A stretch of DNA of 62,882 nucleotides, from the NCBI RefSeq assembly GCF_024345495.1, contig NZ_JAGQBF010000017.1, positions 1 to 62,882 of the forward strand, written 5' to 3'. The notes below the pieces were generated by a model. It did not search any database, had not been told where the DNA came from, and saw only the letters and a list, made by a program, of their open reading frames with translations. Shown here piece after piece: positions 39,097 through 47,532 of this stretch. Each line of letters begins with the position of its first letter. Within the stretch, counting starts at the first letter, position 1. The DNA is from Synechococcus sp. RedBA-s (GTDB lineage Bacteria; Cyanobacteriota; Cyanobacteriia; PCC-6307; Cyanobiaceae). A program made the translations under genes and the position numbers.

Positions 39097-39492
39097 ATGG
39101 TTGCACTCGCACCCACAACGGCGGTTGAACTGATGGCTTCCCAGGTGGACGGTGAAACCCTCACCCTGCCCACCGGCTCTCCTGTCTTTCATCCAGGTGA
39201 TCTCGCCCGCGTCATTTACGGAGTCCGCAAGGGCATCGTCGAACTGATCGACACCTCGAGAAATCGCCTCTGCTATCGCCACGGCGAACTGTTCAGTTAC
39301 GAAGACATCGCCTGGCGCGGCGGCTACTTCCGCAATGAGGCCATCGCCCGCACCCCGGTGGAGCTGGTGAAACTGGATCGCCTGAACTTCCTCAACTTGC
39401 TGCACAACCACCCCACCCTGGCCGTGGTGTTGATCGGGCAGCAGCACGAACGCCTGCGGGAGCAGCGCTCCAGCGGCTCCTACTCCTACTGA
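39097..39492 (+). CDS. CRP-like cyclic-nucleotide-binding (cupin) protein without HTH
   Basis: A 131-residue single beta-roll domain of the Crp/Fnr effector type: LPTGSPVFHPGDLARVIYGV, RKGIVELIDTS and GELFSYEDIAWRGGYFRNEA. Usual CRP proteins have about 210-230 residues with a C-terminal helix-turn-helix; here the protein ends after the dimerisation-like helix. The phosphate-binding GE-(L/I)-(6-7 residues)-R arrangement is only partly recognisable, so cNMP binding is uncertain. ATG 39097 follows a GGAGGTAGG ribosome-binding site. It could sense a ligand or interact with another regulator. Confidence 0.75.
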   Translation: MVALAPTTAVELMASQVDGETLTLPTGSPVFHPGDLARVIYGVRKGIVELIDTSRNRLCYRHGELFSYEDIAWRGGYFRNEAIARTPVELVKLDRLNFLNLLHNHPTLAVVLIGQQHERLREQRSSGSYSY

Positions 39493-39502
39493 GCCTTGCC
39501 GC

Positions 39503-40423
39503 CTACTGACCCTGGCCCAGCAACAGCAGCAGGCTACGGGTCACCTTCGCCGCCAGCACGGCGCTGACGCCACTGGGATCAAGCCCGGGGGCGAGCTCCA
39601 CCACATCGGCCGCCACCAACCGGTGCTGGCGCAGCTCCTCCAGCAGCCCCGCGAAGTGGCCCCAGTGGTAACCACCGGGCTCGGGGGTACCGGTGCCGGG
39701 CATCACAGCGGGATCGAACCAGTCGAGGTCGACGGTGAGATAGATCGGCCGGCCGCGCAGGGGGGCCAGGGCCGCCACCAGCTCCGCCTGCAGCCGCTCG
39801 GGCTGCAGCGAAAGCCCTGGGCCCTGCCCCACCAGCCGGCCGCTACGGCGCAGCTCCTCGAACTCCTCGCGGGTGCCGCTGCGGATCGCCACCTGCAGCA
39901 GGTCGCCGGAGGGGAGCACCTCCAGGCAGCGGCGCATGGCACAGGCATGGCTGTGGCTGGTCCCGAGCCAGCTCTGGCGCAGGTCGGCGTGGGCATCGAG
40001 CTGCACCAGGGCCAGGTCGGGGTGGCGGGCGGCCACGGCCGCCACGGCGCCACTGCTGATCGAATGCTCACCGCCGAGCATCAGCGGCCGCAGCCCCAGC
40101 TCCAGCACGGCGCGGGTGGCCTCACCCACGGCGGCCAGCACCGGCTCGGGCGCACCGAAGGGAATGGCCACCGCCCCCAGATCAGCGAAGGCCAGGTCGT
40201 CGAGATCGAGATCCAGCTGGGGGTCATAGGTTTCCAGGCCGCTGCTCACCTCCCGGATCGCCGAGGGCCCGAAGCGGGTGCCCGGCCGGAAGGAGGTGGT
40301 GCCGTCGTAGGGCACCCCGAACAGGCCCACGCGGCACCCCTCGGGCTCGCGCCGCGATCCCATGAAGATGGCACCGTCGCGATCGAACAGGTCAGGGTCC
40401 AGGGGTGCAGGGGCTGGGGACAC
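39503..40423 (-). CDS. speB: Agmatinase-type ureohydrolase
   Basis: Binuclear metal ureohydrolase, probably agmatine to putrescine plus urea. The metal ligands are visible in LGGEHSISSGAV, LVQLDAHADLRQSW and TVDLDWFDPAVMPGTGTPEPGG. It has about 306 residues from GTG 40423; a longer frame to 40822 is antisense noise within speE. It follows speE by 10 bases, which supports a polyamine role. It differs from the 401-residue guanidine hydrolase-type paralogue at 56549-57754. Confidence 0.9.
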   Translation of the reverse strand: MSPAPAPLDPDLFDRDGAIFMGSRREPEGCRVGLFGVPYDGTTSFRPGTRFGPSAIREVSSGLETYDPQLDLDLDDLAFADLGAVAIPFGAPEPVLAAVGEATRAVLELGLRPLMLGGEHSISSGAVAAVAARHPDLALVQLDAHADLRQSWLGTSHSHACAMRRCLEVLPSGDLLQVAIRSGTREEFEELRRSGRLVGQGPGLSLQPERLQAELVAALAPLRGRPIYLTVDLDWFDPAVMPGTGTPEPGGYHWGHFAGLLEELRQHRLVAADVVELAPGLDPSGVSAVLAAKVTRSLLLLLGQGQ

Positions 40424-40433
40424 GCTCGTCGGC

Positions 40434-41294
40434 TCAGGGCTGGGGGTGGTCAAGGGCCCGCTCGATGGCGGCCGGGATGGCCTCGAAGGCACCCCGCTGC
40501 CAGCGGGGTGACCAAATCTCACAGCCCGCCGCCACCACCTCCGCCCGCTCCGGCCTGGGCTGCAGATAGCGCGGGCCATCGACAGCCGCGAAGGTCCAGC
40601 TCCACCAGCCGCTGGGGTACATCGGCACCCAGCCATAGAGCGGATCGGCGTGGCCGAACACCTCGCGCAGCAGCCGCACCGTGGCCAGGTGCACCTCGCG
40701 GAAGCTTTCCGGGGATTCGCTCTGGGTGGCGAAGACGCCACCGGGCCGCAGCAGGCGGCGGCACTGCTCAAAAAAGGCCCGGTTGAACAGGCCCTCGGCG
40801 GGGCCGGCGGGATCGGAGCCATCCACGATCACCACGTCGTAGCTGGCAGTGGCCGCCGCCGACACCCAGGCGATGCCATCGCCCACGGTGAGCTGAAAGC
40901 GGGGATCGTCCCAGCAGCCGCCGCCGAGGGTGGGCAGATAACGCTGGGCACACTCCACCACCAGCCCATCGATCTCCACCAGATCGAGCTGGCGTACGCC
41001 GGGGTGGCGCAGGCACTCCCGGGCCGTGCCGCCGTCGCCGCCGCCGATCACCAGCACCCGCTCGATGGAAGCAGCGGCGCAGAGGGCCGGATGCACCAGC
41101 GACTCGTGGTAGTGGCGCTCCTGACGCTCGGCCGTCATCCAGCAGCCATCGATCAACAGCCCCTTGCCGTAGCGCTGGCTGTCGATAATCGTGACCCGCT
41201 GGTAGGGGCTGTCCTGCTCCAGCAGCACCCGGGCTTCGAGGCCGTAGCGCACACCCTGGTGAATTTCATCGACCCAGTGAGGGGTTGGATCCAT
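40434..41294 (-). CDS. speE: Spermidine synthase
   Basis: Aminopropyltransferase that joins putrescine and decarboxylated SAM. The fold is shown by [19 protein letters not shown] and [17 protein letters not shown], with [18 protein letters not shown] carrying the substrate-binding aspartate. It has 286 residues from ATG 41294. The gene runs into speB, so the pair can make spermidine from agmatine if an arginine decarboxylase is present elsewhere. Confidence 0.94.
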   Translation of the reverse strand: MDPTPHWVDEIHQGVRYGLEARVLLEQDSPYQRVTIIDSQRYGKGLLIDGCWMTAERQERHYHESLVHPALCAAASIERVLVIGGGDGGTARECLRHPGVRQLDLVEIDGLVVECAQRYLPTLGGGCWDDPRFQLTVGDGIAWVSAAATASYDVVIVDGSDPAGPAEGLFNRAFFEQCRRLLRPGGVFATQSESPESFREVHLATVRLLREVFGHADPLYGWVPMYPSGWWSWTFAAVDGPRYLQPRPERAEVVAAGCEIWSPRWQRGAFEAIPAAIERALDHPQP

Positions 41295-41390
41295 CGCTGC
41301 TGACTCCCGGAGCCGCCCTAGCTAAGCCTTCAGGGGAGCAGCCTGTCACCCAGGCCTCCCCGGTCCACCACCATCCATGAGTTTGAGCCG

Positions 41391-42137
41391 ATGACGCTGA
41401 CCCGACGGGAGTGGCTGCAGGGCGCGGGCCTGGCGGCGGGCGCCCTGGCCTGGCCGCAGCTGGTGGGCGCGGATCGGGCGGAGGCCGGCGCGCTCACGCC
41501 GGAGCTGGAGCAGAGCCTGGCGGCCTGCTCTCCCCATGACGATCCGCTCGGCAGCCTGCTGCGCCGCAATGGCCAGTTCAGCCGCGCCTGGCAGGCCGCC
41601 GCCGCCGCCGGCAGCGCCGAGGAGCGCACGGAGCTGATGAATGCCCTCTGGCAGAGCACCTGTCAGGTGGACCCCAGCGCCATGGCCAGCGGCCAGCGAC
41701 CCTGGGCGGCCCTGCTGAGCTGCGCCGATTCGCGGGTGTCGCCGGAGTGGATCTTCGTGTCGGGGGCGGGGGAGCTGTTCGATGTGCGCTGCGCCGGCAA
41801 CACCGCCTTCGACGACGGCGTCGCCTCGCTGGAGTACGCGGTAGTGGAGCTGGCGGTGCCCCTGATCCTGGTGATGGGTCACAGCGGCTGCGGCGCCGTC
41901 ACTGCCGCCATGGCCGCGGCGCCGCTGACGCCTCTGCTGGAGCAGCTGGTGACACCGATCCGCGCGGCACTGCAGCCGGGCGACGACCTCAACCTGGCGA
42001 TCCGCCACAACGCCAGCCACTCCGCCCGGGAACTGAGCCGGCGCAGCAGCCTGCTGAGAGAGGCCGTGGGCGCCGCGCGGCTGCGCATCCAGCCCGCCTG
42101 CTTCGACATCGCCAGCGGTGCGGTGACGTTGCTGTGA
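41391..42137 (+). CDS. Beta-carbonic anhydrase with Tat signal peptide
   Basis: Zinc enzyme interconverting CO2 and bicarbonate. The first 35 residues form a twin-arginine signal (TRREWLQGAGLAAGALAW), so the mature enzyme should be exported folded. The active site is standard: C111, D113 and R115 in SCADSRV, then H164 and C167 in MGHSGCGAV. At 248 residues it is short for the family, ending in a PACFDIASGAVTLL tail. ATG 41391 is used. Location in the periplasm or lumen is inferred. It is followed after 18 bases by arfB. Confidence 0.9.
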   Translation: MTLTRREWLQGAGLAAGALAWPQLVGADRAEAGALTPELEQSLAACSPHDDPLGSLLRRNGQFSRAWQAAAAAGSAEERTELMNALWQSTCQVDPSAMASGQRPWAALLSCADSRVSPEWIFVSGAGELFDVRCAGNTAFDDGVASLEYAVVELAVPLILVMGHSGCGAVTAAMAAAPLTPLLEQLVTPIRAALQPGDDLNLAIRHNASHSARELSRRSSLLREAVGAARLRIQPACFDIASGAVTLL

Positions 42138-42155
42138 GCGGCCAGGGAACCATCG

Positions 42156-42590
42156 ATGCCTGACCTGCCCCTGAACGAACGGCTGGTGATCCCGGCGGCC
42201 GAGCTGAGCTGGCGCTTCTCCCGCTCCTCAGGGCCGGGCGGCCAGGGGGTGAACACCACCGATTCCAGGGTGGAGCTGGTGTTCGAGCTGGCGGCCACCA
42301 CGGCCCTGCCGCCCCTGCTCAAGGCCCGGGCCCTGCGCCGGCTGGAGGGTCGGCTGCTGGAGGGCACGCTGGTGCTCACCGCATCGGAGCACCGCTCCCA
42401 GTGGCAGAACCGTCAGGCCGCCCTGCGCCGGCTGGCGGAGCTGCTGCGTGCCGCGATCGAACCGCCTCCCCCGCCGCGCCGGCGCACCAAGCCCACCCGC
42501 GGTTCGGTGGAGCGGCGCCTGAGCACCAAAAAGCAACGGGGTGCGATCAAGGGCCAGCGCCGCTCGCGCCCCCCCCTGCCCGACGACTGA
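42156..42590 (+). CDS. arfB: Peptidyl-tRNA hydrolase ArfB (release-factor-like)
   Basis: A 144-residue rescue factor for ribosomes stalled at message ends. The catalytic GGQ lies in FSRSSGPGGQGVNTTDSRVE. The C-terminal tail is basic (RRTKPTRGSVERRL, KKQRGAIKGQRRSR), which enters the empty mRNA channel. The length fits ArfB/YaeJ rather than full release factors. Its 3' end overlaps the convergent mazG gene by 44 bases. Confidence 0.92.
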   Translation: MPDLPLNERLVIPAAELSWRFSRSSGPGGQGVNTTDSRVELVFELAATTALPPLLKARALRRLEGRLLEGTLVLTASEHRSQWQNRQAALRRLAELLRAAIEPPPPPRRRTKPTRGSVERRLSTKKQRGAIKGQRRSRPPLPDD

Positions 42591-43461
42591 GCTCCTGGGT
42601 GCGGCGGATCTGGGCCTTGGCCTGCTGCCAGAGGGTCTCCAGCTCCGGCAGGCTCCGCCCCTCCAGGCTGCCGCCCAGGGCCGCCTCGACGCGGGAGAAG
42701 CGATCCAGAAAGCGGTGGTTGGTGCCGGCCAGGCCGGCCTCCGGATCCAGGCCGCACCAGCGGGCCACGTTCACCAGGGTGAAGAGCACGTCCCCCAGCT
42801 CCTCCTGGGCGTGGGCCCGATCGCCGCTGGCCACCGCCTGCTGGAGCTCATCGAACTCCTCCTGTACCTTCTGCCACACCCCCTCGATCGACTCCCACTC
42901 GAAGCCGGCGGCGGCGGCCTTCCTCGAGATGGTCATGGCGGCGGCCAGGGCGGGCTGGCCGCGCACCTTGCCGGCGAGGCGATCGCTGAGGGGGCTGCTG
43001 GATCCGTCACGGGCGCGGGCCTCGTCGGCCTTGATCGCTTCCCAGCTGGCTTTCACCGCCGCGCTGTCGCCGGTCACTCCCCGGTTGGCGGCAGGCTGGG
43101 CCGCGGGCTCCGCAAACACGTGGGGATGACGCCGTACCAGCTTGTCGTGCAGGCCACGGCTGATCTGGGCGAGATCGAAGCGGCCCGCCTCGCTGGCGAT
43201 CTGGGCGTGCAGCAACACCTGCAGCAACAGGTCGCCCAGCTCCTCGGCCAGGTGCCGGTCGTCACCATGGCGGATGGCATCCGCCACCTCGTGGGCTTCC
43301 TCCAGCACATAGGGCACCAGCGAGGCGTGGGTCTGCTCCAGGTCCCAGGGGCAGCCGGCCTGGGGGTCGCGCAGCTGCTCCACCACGGCGATCAGGCCGG
43401 CGAGGGCCTCCAGGGTGGGGCCCGCCTCAGCGGGATCGAAGGACGCGTCGGGGCCGGTCAC
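42547..43461 (-). CDS. mazG: Nucleoside triphosphate pyrophosphohydrolase MazG
   Basis: All-alpha NTP pyrophosphatase that clears noncanonical nucleotides. Two MazG repeats are seen: CPWDLEQTHASLVPYVLEEA with EELGDLLLQVLLHAQIA, and FEWESIEGVWQKVQEEFDEL with EELGDVLFTLVNVAR. It has 304 residues, longer than E. coli MazG (263) owing to N- and C-terminal extensions. The GTG start is at 43461. It is convergent with arfB (44-base overlap). Confidence 0.94.
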   Translation of the reverse strand: MTGPDASFDPAEAGPTLEALAGLIAVVEQLRDPQAGCPWDLEQTHASLVPYVLEEAHEVADAIRHGDDRHLAEELGDLLLQVLLHAQIASEAGRFDLAQISRGLHDKLVRRHPHVFAEPAAQPAANRGVTGDSAAVKASWEAIKADEARARDGSSSPLSDRLAGKVRGQPALAAAMTISRKAAAAGFEWESIEGVWQKVQEEFDELQQAVASGDRAHAQEELGDVLFTLVNVARWCGLDPEAGLAGTNHRFLDRFSRVEAALGGSLEGRSLPELETLWQQAKAQIRRTQELSRRAGGGASGAGP

Positions 43462-43488
43462 GGGCCACTGGGCCGCAGGGTCCCCGTC

Positions 43489-43992
43489 CTAACGCCGTCT
43501 GCGCTTCCGTCGCAGCAGCCGGGGCAGACGCGGCAGTGGATCACCGTCCTGGAGCAGGTGCAGCCAGCTGCTGGCCTCCACCCCCAGCAGCAGCGCCAGC
43601 ACCAGGGGCTGCTGCTGGCTCCAGAGCCCACGGCCCAGCTCCAGCAGCCGCCCGGGACCCGGAGCGCCCAGGGGAGCGAGCAGCGCACTCAGCGCCAACA
43701 CCATCACCCCCAGATAGGTCAGCCGCAGCGCCGTGCCCAGCAGAGGGCTGTGGGAGAACAGTGAGCGGTGACTCAGGCCGCGGCGGTAGGGCCACCACAG
43801 CCAGGCGAGCGGACCCCAGCGCCGACTGGGATTGGAGCGGGTGTCGAGGTCAGGAGAGAGCCAGAGACCACCCAGCAAAAAACCCGCGGCGGCGCTCGCC
43901 ACCCCCGCCAGCCCCAGCCACGGCCACCACAGCAGAGCGAAGGGCAGGCTCAGCAGCCAGGTGGCGCGGTCATGGCTGCGGCCATCGGCCAT
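43489..43992 (-). CDS. DUF2227-type membrane-associated putative metal-binding protein
   Basis: A 167-residue protein with about three hydrophobic segments. The histidine/aspartate landmarks are MADGRSHDRATW, WLSPDLDTRSNPSRRWGPL and RGLSHRSLFSHSPLLGT. These match the cyanobacterial metal-binding DUF2227 family as recalled. The C-terminus is highly basic. ATG 43992 is 27 residues from the first hydrophobic peak. It is followed by mazG. Catalytic function unknown. Confidence 0.8.
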   Translation of the reverse strand: MADGRSHDRATWLLSLPFALLWWPWLGLAGVASAAAGFLLGGLWLSPDLDTRSNPSRRWGPLAWLWWPYRRGLSHRSLFSHSPLLGTALRLTYLGVMVLALSALLAPLGAPGPGRLLELGRGLWSQQQPLVLALLLGVEASSWLHLLQDGDPLPRLPRLLRRKRRRR

Positions 43993-44033
43993 GGCGGATG
44001 CAGACGGCTGGTGTTCAGGCAGAATGACTCCGC

Positions 44034-44105
<72 letters not shown>

Positions 44106-44396
44106 TGACTCAGCCAATGGCCGTCATCTCGGAGCTCAGGAGGATCTCCGTCAGCGGGGGCCCGGCTGAGGTCATCGGCCTGTGAGATCTGATCGAGCCC
44201 GCTCAAGAAGGCAGCGTTGACTCGCAGCGCGAGGCGCTCGCTTTCGGCCATTGGGCAATCCAGGCTTTGCCGTCAGCGAGAGATCCTGATCGCTGAGGTG
44301 GTGTCGCGGCTTGATCTCGACCTGCCTGATCGCGATGAAGCCCCAACTGTCAGATCCACATCGCATTTAAATGAATCAATCACTGGTCCTCGATCC
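44106..44396. other. Intergenic stretch without recognised genes
   Basis: About 290 bases between tRNA-Val and the small secreted protein. The only frames are overlaps of the neighbouring gene and short low-complexity stretches. I see no RNA motif or terminator with confidence here. Confidence 0.5.
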
Positions 44397-44702
44397 ATGA
44401 AGTCCATCGCGCTCATCGTCAGTGCCGCCGTGGCAGCCTCGGGCCTGCCGGCGGCCGCACAGACCCTGGCCTGCACTCGGCTTTCGGAGCAGCTCCTGAA
44501 GCAATTGGGCACTGGCCCCAGCCAAACCCTGGAGGCCAGGTCTGAGCAGCAACGCCAAGTGCTGCGCACCCAGAACTGCGACCCGCAGGCCACGGGCTAC
44601 GACGTGGAAGCCGAGAGCATCAAGCTGAACAAGCAACTGGGCAAAAAAACCGAAGAGAAAGTTCCCTTCAGCTTCGGCAAAATGATCAACATTCAATATT
44701 GA
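44397..44702 (+). CDS. Small exported protein, unrecognised
   Basis: A 101-residue protein. The start at ATG 44397 gives a classic Sec signal peptide (MKSIALIVSAAVAASGLPAA), with likely cleavage after AAAQ. The mature part is helical and charged (RLSEQLLKQLGTGPSQTLE), has two cysteines (one in LACTRL, one in RTQNCD) that could form a disulfide, and ends FSFGKMINIQY. No family is recognised. A longer upstream frame would destroy the signal peptide and is rejected. Confidence 0.6.
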   Translation: MKSIALIVSAAVAASGLPAAAQTLACTRLSEQLLKQLGTGPSQTLEARSEQQRQVLRTQNCDPQATGYDVEAESIKLNKQLGKKTEEKVPFSFGKMINIQY

Positions 44703-44741
44703 TGCGTCACCCCCACTCCAGCTCGCGTTGAGCCAGGTCCC

Positions 44742-45161
44742 TCACTGACCAGTTGTCAGCTCACAGCTGCAGCCTCGCCCGGCGCAGAGCGTGTCGAGGT
44801 CGGGGCGGCCGGTGATGCGCAGCCGCAGTCGGGCCCAGAGGCCATAGAGAGCACGGGCCAGGGGGCCGATCAGCGGCCAGTTGATCGGGGCGTAGATCCA
44901 GCCGAGCCCCACCAGCCGGTAGGCGTCCTGGAACACCGCCAGATCGTGCAGCACCTGGCCATCGGCCTTGATGCCATGGACGCGGCCCATCGCCTCCCGG
45001 TAGCTGATGCCCTGGAATGCGGCGGCATCATAGAGGGAATCATCAATATCGACGAAGCGAATCGCTCTGCGGCCGCCATCACGACGGCGGAGAATCTCCA
45101 CCTCACGCCTGCAGAGTGGGCAGGCTCCGTCGTAGAGAAGGGTGAGCTCAGCTGTGGTCAT
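44742..45161 (-). CDS. DCC-family (DUF393) thiol-disulfide oxidoreductase-like protein
   Basis: A 139-residue protein with the DxxCxxC signature in LLYDGACPLCRREVEIL near residue 10. The conserved middle part runs from IRFVDIDD to GIKADGQVLHDLAVF. The C-terminal tail has a second pair of cysteines (CAGRGCSC). ATG 45161 is used; GTG 45164 is adjacent. It is divergent from the TPMT-type methyltransferase with only three bases between start codons. A second DCC gene occurs at 49884-50357. Confidence 0.85.
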   Translation of the reverse strand: MTTAELTLLYDGACPLCRREVEILRRRDGGRRAIRFVDIDDSLYDAAAFQGISYREAMGRVHGIKADGQVLHDLAVFQDAYRLVGLGWIYAPINWPLIGPLARALYGLWARLRLRITGRPDLDTLCAGRGCSCELTTGQ

Positions 45162-45164
45162 CAC

Positions 45165-45791
45165 TTGAACCTAGGGAATGAGCTGACGCCATTGGCCTGG
45201 GATCAACGCTATCTGCAGGGTCGTGATGGCTGGGACCTGGGTCAGGCCGCCCCGCCATTGGCGCACTTTCTGCAGGAGCATCCGCTGGCACCGCAGCCAC
45301 CGGGGCGGGTGCTGGTGCCCGGTTGCGGCCGCGGCCATGACGCACGGCTGCTCGCGCAGCTCGGCTTCTCGGTGACCGGAATCGACATCAGCGCCGAAGC
45401 CCTGAGCGAAGCCCGCCGGCTGGATCAGCCCCAGGCCTCCACTGAGTGGCTGCAGCTGGATGCCCTCGTTCCAACGGCGCTCCAGCAGGCGGGATTGACT
45501 GCAGCCAGCATGATCGGCGTGGTGGAGCACACCTGCTTCTGCGCGATCGATCCAGCCCTGCGTGGCGCCTATGCCCGCAGCATGGCGCACCTGGTAGCAA
45601 CGGGCGGCTGGTTGCTGGGTCTGTTCTGGTGCCACGGCCGCAGCGGCGGCCCACCCTTCGGCGCTCAACCGCAGCAGGTGAGCGCGCTGCTGGAGGACGC
45701 CGGCTTTGAAGCCGAAGTGTGGGGCCCTGCCGAGCACAGAGTGCCCAGCCGGGATAACGAATGGCTCGGCCTCTGGCGACGCAGAGGCTGA
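45165..45791 (+). CDS. TPMT-family thiol/halide methyltransferase-like protein
   Basis: SAM-dependent methyltransferase of about 208 residues resembling the TPMT family, which methylates thiols or halides. It has WDQRYLQGRDGWDLGQAAPP, motif I GRVLVPGCGRGHDARLL and VEHTCFCAIDPALRGAYA, then GGWLLGLFWCHGRSGGPPF. TTG 45165 is the only start that keeps this N-terminus without running far into the divergent DCC gene. Volatile halide or thiol detoxification is plausible but not proven. Confidence 0.83.
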   Translation: MNLGNELTPLAWDQRYLQGRDGWDLGQAAPPLAHFLQEHPLAPQPPGRVLVPGCGRGHDARLLAQLGFSVTGIDISAEALSEARRLDQPQASTEWLQLDALVPTALQQAGLTAASMIGVVEHTCFCAIDPALRGAYARSMAHLVATGGWLLGLFWCHGRSGGPPFGAQPQQVSALLEDAGFEAEVWGPAEHRVPSRDNEWLGLWRRRG

Positions 45792-45801
45792 GACGAGGCA
45801 C

Positions 45802-45833
45802 AAAAATGCTGCCACCCTCGGCTGAAGGCAGCA
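45802..45833 (-). terminator. Probable terminator of the cyAbrB gene
   Basis: A 7-bp stem (45807-45813 with 45827-45833) around a 13-base loop is followed on the minus strand by a T-run (plus-strand A-run at 45802-45806). It lies about 75 bases past the cyAbrB stop. It could also act weakly on the plus strand. Confidence 0.6.
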
Positions 45834-45907
45834 GCTCTTTACAACGTGATGAAAGGGACTAAACCCCAGTTGCGGCAAGGCGATGGCAGGCCGCCGCACT
45901 CAGGCGA

Positions 45908-46276
45908 TCACTCGTCCTCGTCGTCGCTGCCGACAGGCACGAGGCGGATCTGCTTGCGGCCGAGCTTGATCTGGAACTCATCGCCGGGCTTGAGGTCGAT
46001 CAGGGCGGTGTAGGCCTTGCCGATCAGCAGGTTGCCATTGAACTGAACCTTGGTGACGTAGCTGAGCTTGCGGCCACTCTTGCCCGCACCACCGCCACCA
46101 CCGACGCCGAGGCTGACACCCTTGGCCTCCAGCAGCGCTTCGTAGAACGCCGTGAAATTCAGCCGCTCGCTGCCGTCTTTTTTCGAACTCACGTAGCCGC
46201 AGCTGCGCACCAGGTCGGATTTGGAGGCATCACCCATCTCCTTCACCTTGGCGAGCAGGTCAGGTCCGGTGAGCAT
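45908..46276 (-). CDS. cyAbrB-type transcriptional regulator
   Basis: A 122-residue cyanobacterial AbrB-like regulator; this class controls carbon-nitrogen balance and other global responses. The N-terminal half has LTGPDLLAKVKEMGDASKSD and the conserved CGYVSSKKDGSERLNFTAF. After a Gly-rich spacer the C-terminal SpoVT/AbrB-like DNA-binding fold reads KLSYVTKVQFNGNLLIGKAY with LKPGDEFQIKLG. It ends in an acidic tail (SDDEDE). ATG 46276 (MLTGPDLL) is used. A terminator follows. Confidence 0.9.
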   Translation of the reverse strand: MLTGPDLLAKVKEMGDASKSDLVRSCGYVSSKKDGSERLNFTAFYEALLEAKGVSLGVGGGGGAGKSGRKLSYVTKVQFNGNLLIGKAYTALIDLKPGDEFQIKLGRKQIRLVPVGSDDEDE

Positions 46277-46581
46277 GACATTCGTTTCTAAGAACAGGCG
46301 AATCATAGCAATCGAACAGATGCCTTGACCAGCAAACAGCCCCCAGTTCAACCCAACAACCCCCGCAAACTGATGACCGAATGCAAGCCGCAAGCCGCTT
46401 GACGGAAGGTCACATCATCCCAACGCTTTCCCAGGGGTGGGCTCAGCGTCAGGCTGGATCTTCAAGCGTGACCAACTCACCAGCGGCTCAGCCATCCACT
46501 TGAGGGCCATCACCAGAGCCGGGCCTGAGCACAACGAATCGGTCAGGATGTCGGTGATCGGGCATCCCAGGGGTCGCCGCG
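46277..46581. other. Intergenic region upstream of cyAbrB and the GNAT gene
   Basis: About 305 bases between two divergent genes. No recognised gene, RNA or repeat. The cyAbrB promoter should lie near its left end, and the GNAT promoter near the right, but no clear -35/-10 pair was identified. Confidence 0.5.
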
Positions 46582-47493
46582 TTGGTCGCCAGTCCTGCTT
46601 TCACGATCCGGCCCATGGCCGAATCACACCTGCCCCTGGTGACGGAATGGGCCCGGCAGGAGGGTTTCTGCCCCGGACTGGGCGATGCCGGTGTGTACCG
46701 CCAGACCGATGCCACTGGCCTCTGGGTGGGGGTCCTGGGCGAGGAGCCGGTGGGATGTGTGGCGGGAGTTCGTTACGACGAGCGCTATGGATTCATCGGC
46801 CTGTTCCTTGTGCGCCCCGCCTTCCGCGGACGGGGCTACGGGGTGGCGCTCTGGCGTCAGGCCCTCGCCCACCTCGATGGGGTGGCCTGCATCGGCCTGG
46901 AGGCGGCACCCGAGCGGCTGATCGACTACGGCCACTGGGGCTTCAAGGCGGCCTACGACACCCTGCGCTGGCGCCTTCCCTCCGCCAGCCGTGCCCGCTG
47001 CAGCGACGCTCAGCTGCCAACGGGCTATGCCGTGGTGGCGGCGGCGCAGCTCGGCGCCGATGCCGGCTCCAATGAACTCGTGCTCCGCTACGACGCCCGT
47101 CACGAAGCCACACCACGCCCCCACTTCCTGGGGCAATGGCTGCGCCAGGACAACGGCACCGTGGAGCTGGTGCGCGATGAACTGGGCTGTTGCCGCGGCT
47201 TCGGACGGATCAGGCCCTGCCTGCTGCCCGATGGCGGCGGCGCCGTGGGCTGGCGGCTTGGGCCCCTTTTGGCGGATGCCCCCCTGCTGGCGGGCGCCCT
47301 ACTGGATCGACTCTGTTCGGAGCGCAGCGGACCGGTGCTGATCGACGCCCCCGAGGCCAATCCCAGGTCCCATCGTCTCCTGGAGCAGCGCGGCTTCCAG
47401 ATCGCCGGGCGCACTGTGCGCATGTACCGCGGCACCCCTCCCGAGCTGCCCCTGCAGGACATCTACGGCCTGGCCTGCCTGGAGCTGGGCTGA
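46582..47493 (+). CDS. GNAT-family N-acetyltransferase with C-terminal extension
   Basis: About 303 residues. The acetyl-CoA-binding motif A lies in FLVRPAFRGRGYGVALWRQA. The N-terminus FTIRPMAESHLPLVTEWARQ is typical of GNAT enzymes that begin with a short WARxEGF-type helix. A second domain of about 130 residues ends in RLLEQRGFQIAGRTVRMYR, resembling another GNAT-like half. TTG 46582 is chosen to keep the strand FTIRP; ATG 46615 is the alternative. The acyl acceptor is unknown. It precedes the MlaE-like gene by 39 bases. Confidence 0.78.
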   Translation: MVASPAFTIRPMAESHLPLVTEWARQEGFCPGLGDAGVYRQTDATGLWVGVLGEEPVGCVAGVRYDERYGFIGLFLVRPAFRGRGYGVALWRQALAHLDGVACIGLEAAPERLIDYGHWGFKAAYDTLRWRLPSASRARCSDAQLPTGYAVVAAAQLGADAGSNELVLRYDARHEATPRPHFLGQWLRQDNGTVELVRDELGCCRGFGRIRPCLLPDGGGAVGWRLGPLLADAPLLAGALLDRLCSERSGPVLIDAPEANPRSHRLLEQRGFQIAGRTVRMYRGTPPELPLQDIYGLACLELG

Positions 47494-47532
47494 GACAAAA
47501 GCGCTGGTTAACCTGAGCTGTCCCGGCTGGCG

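Noticed and set aside
39503-40822. Extending speB to 40822
   Set aside because: The extra residues are antisense to speE; speB fits GTG 40423.
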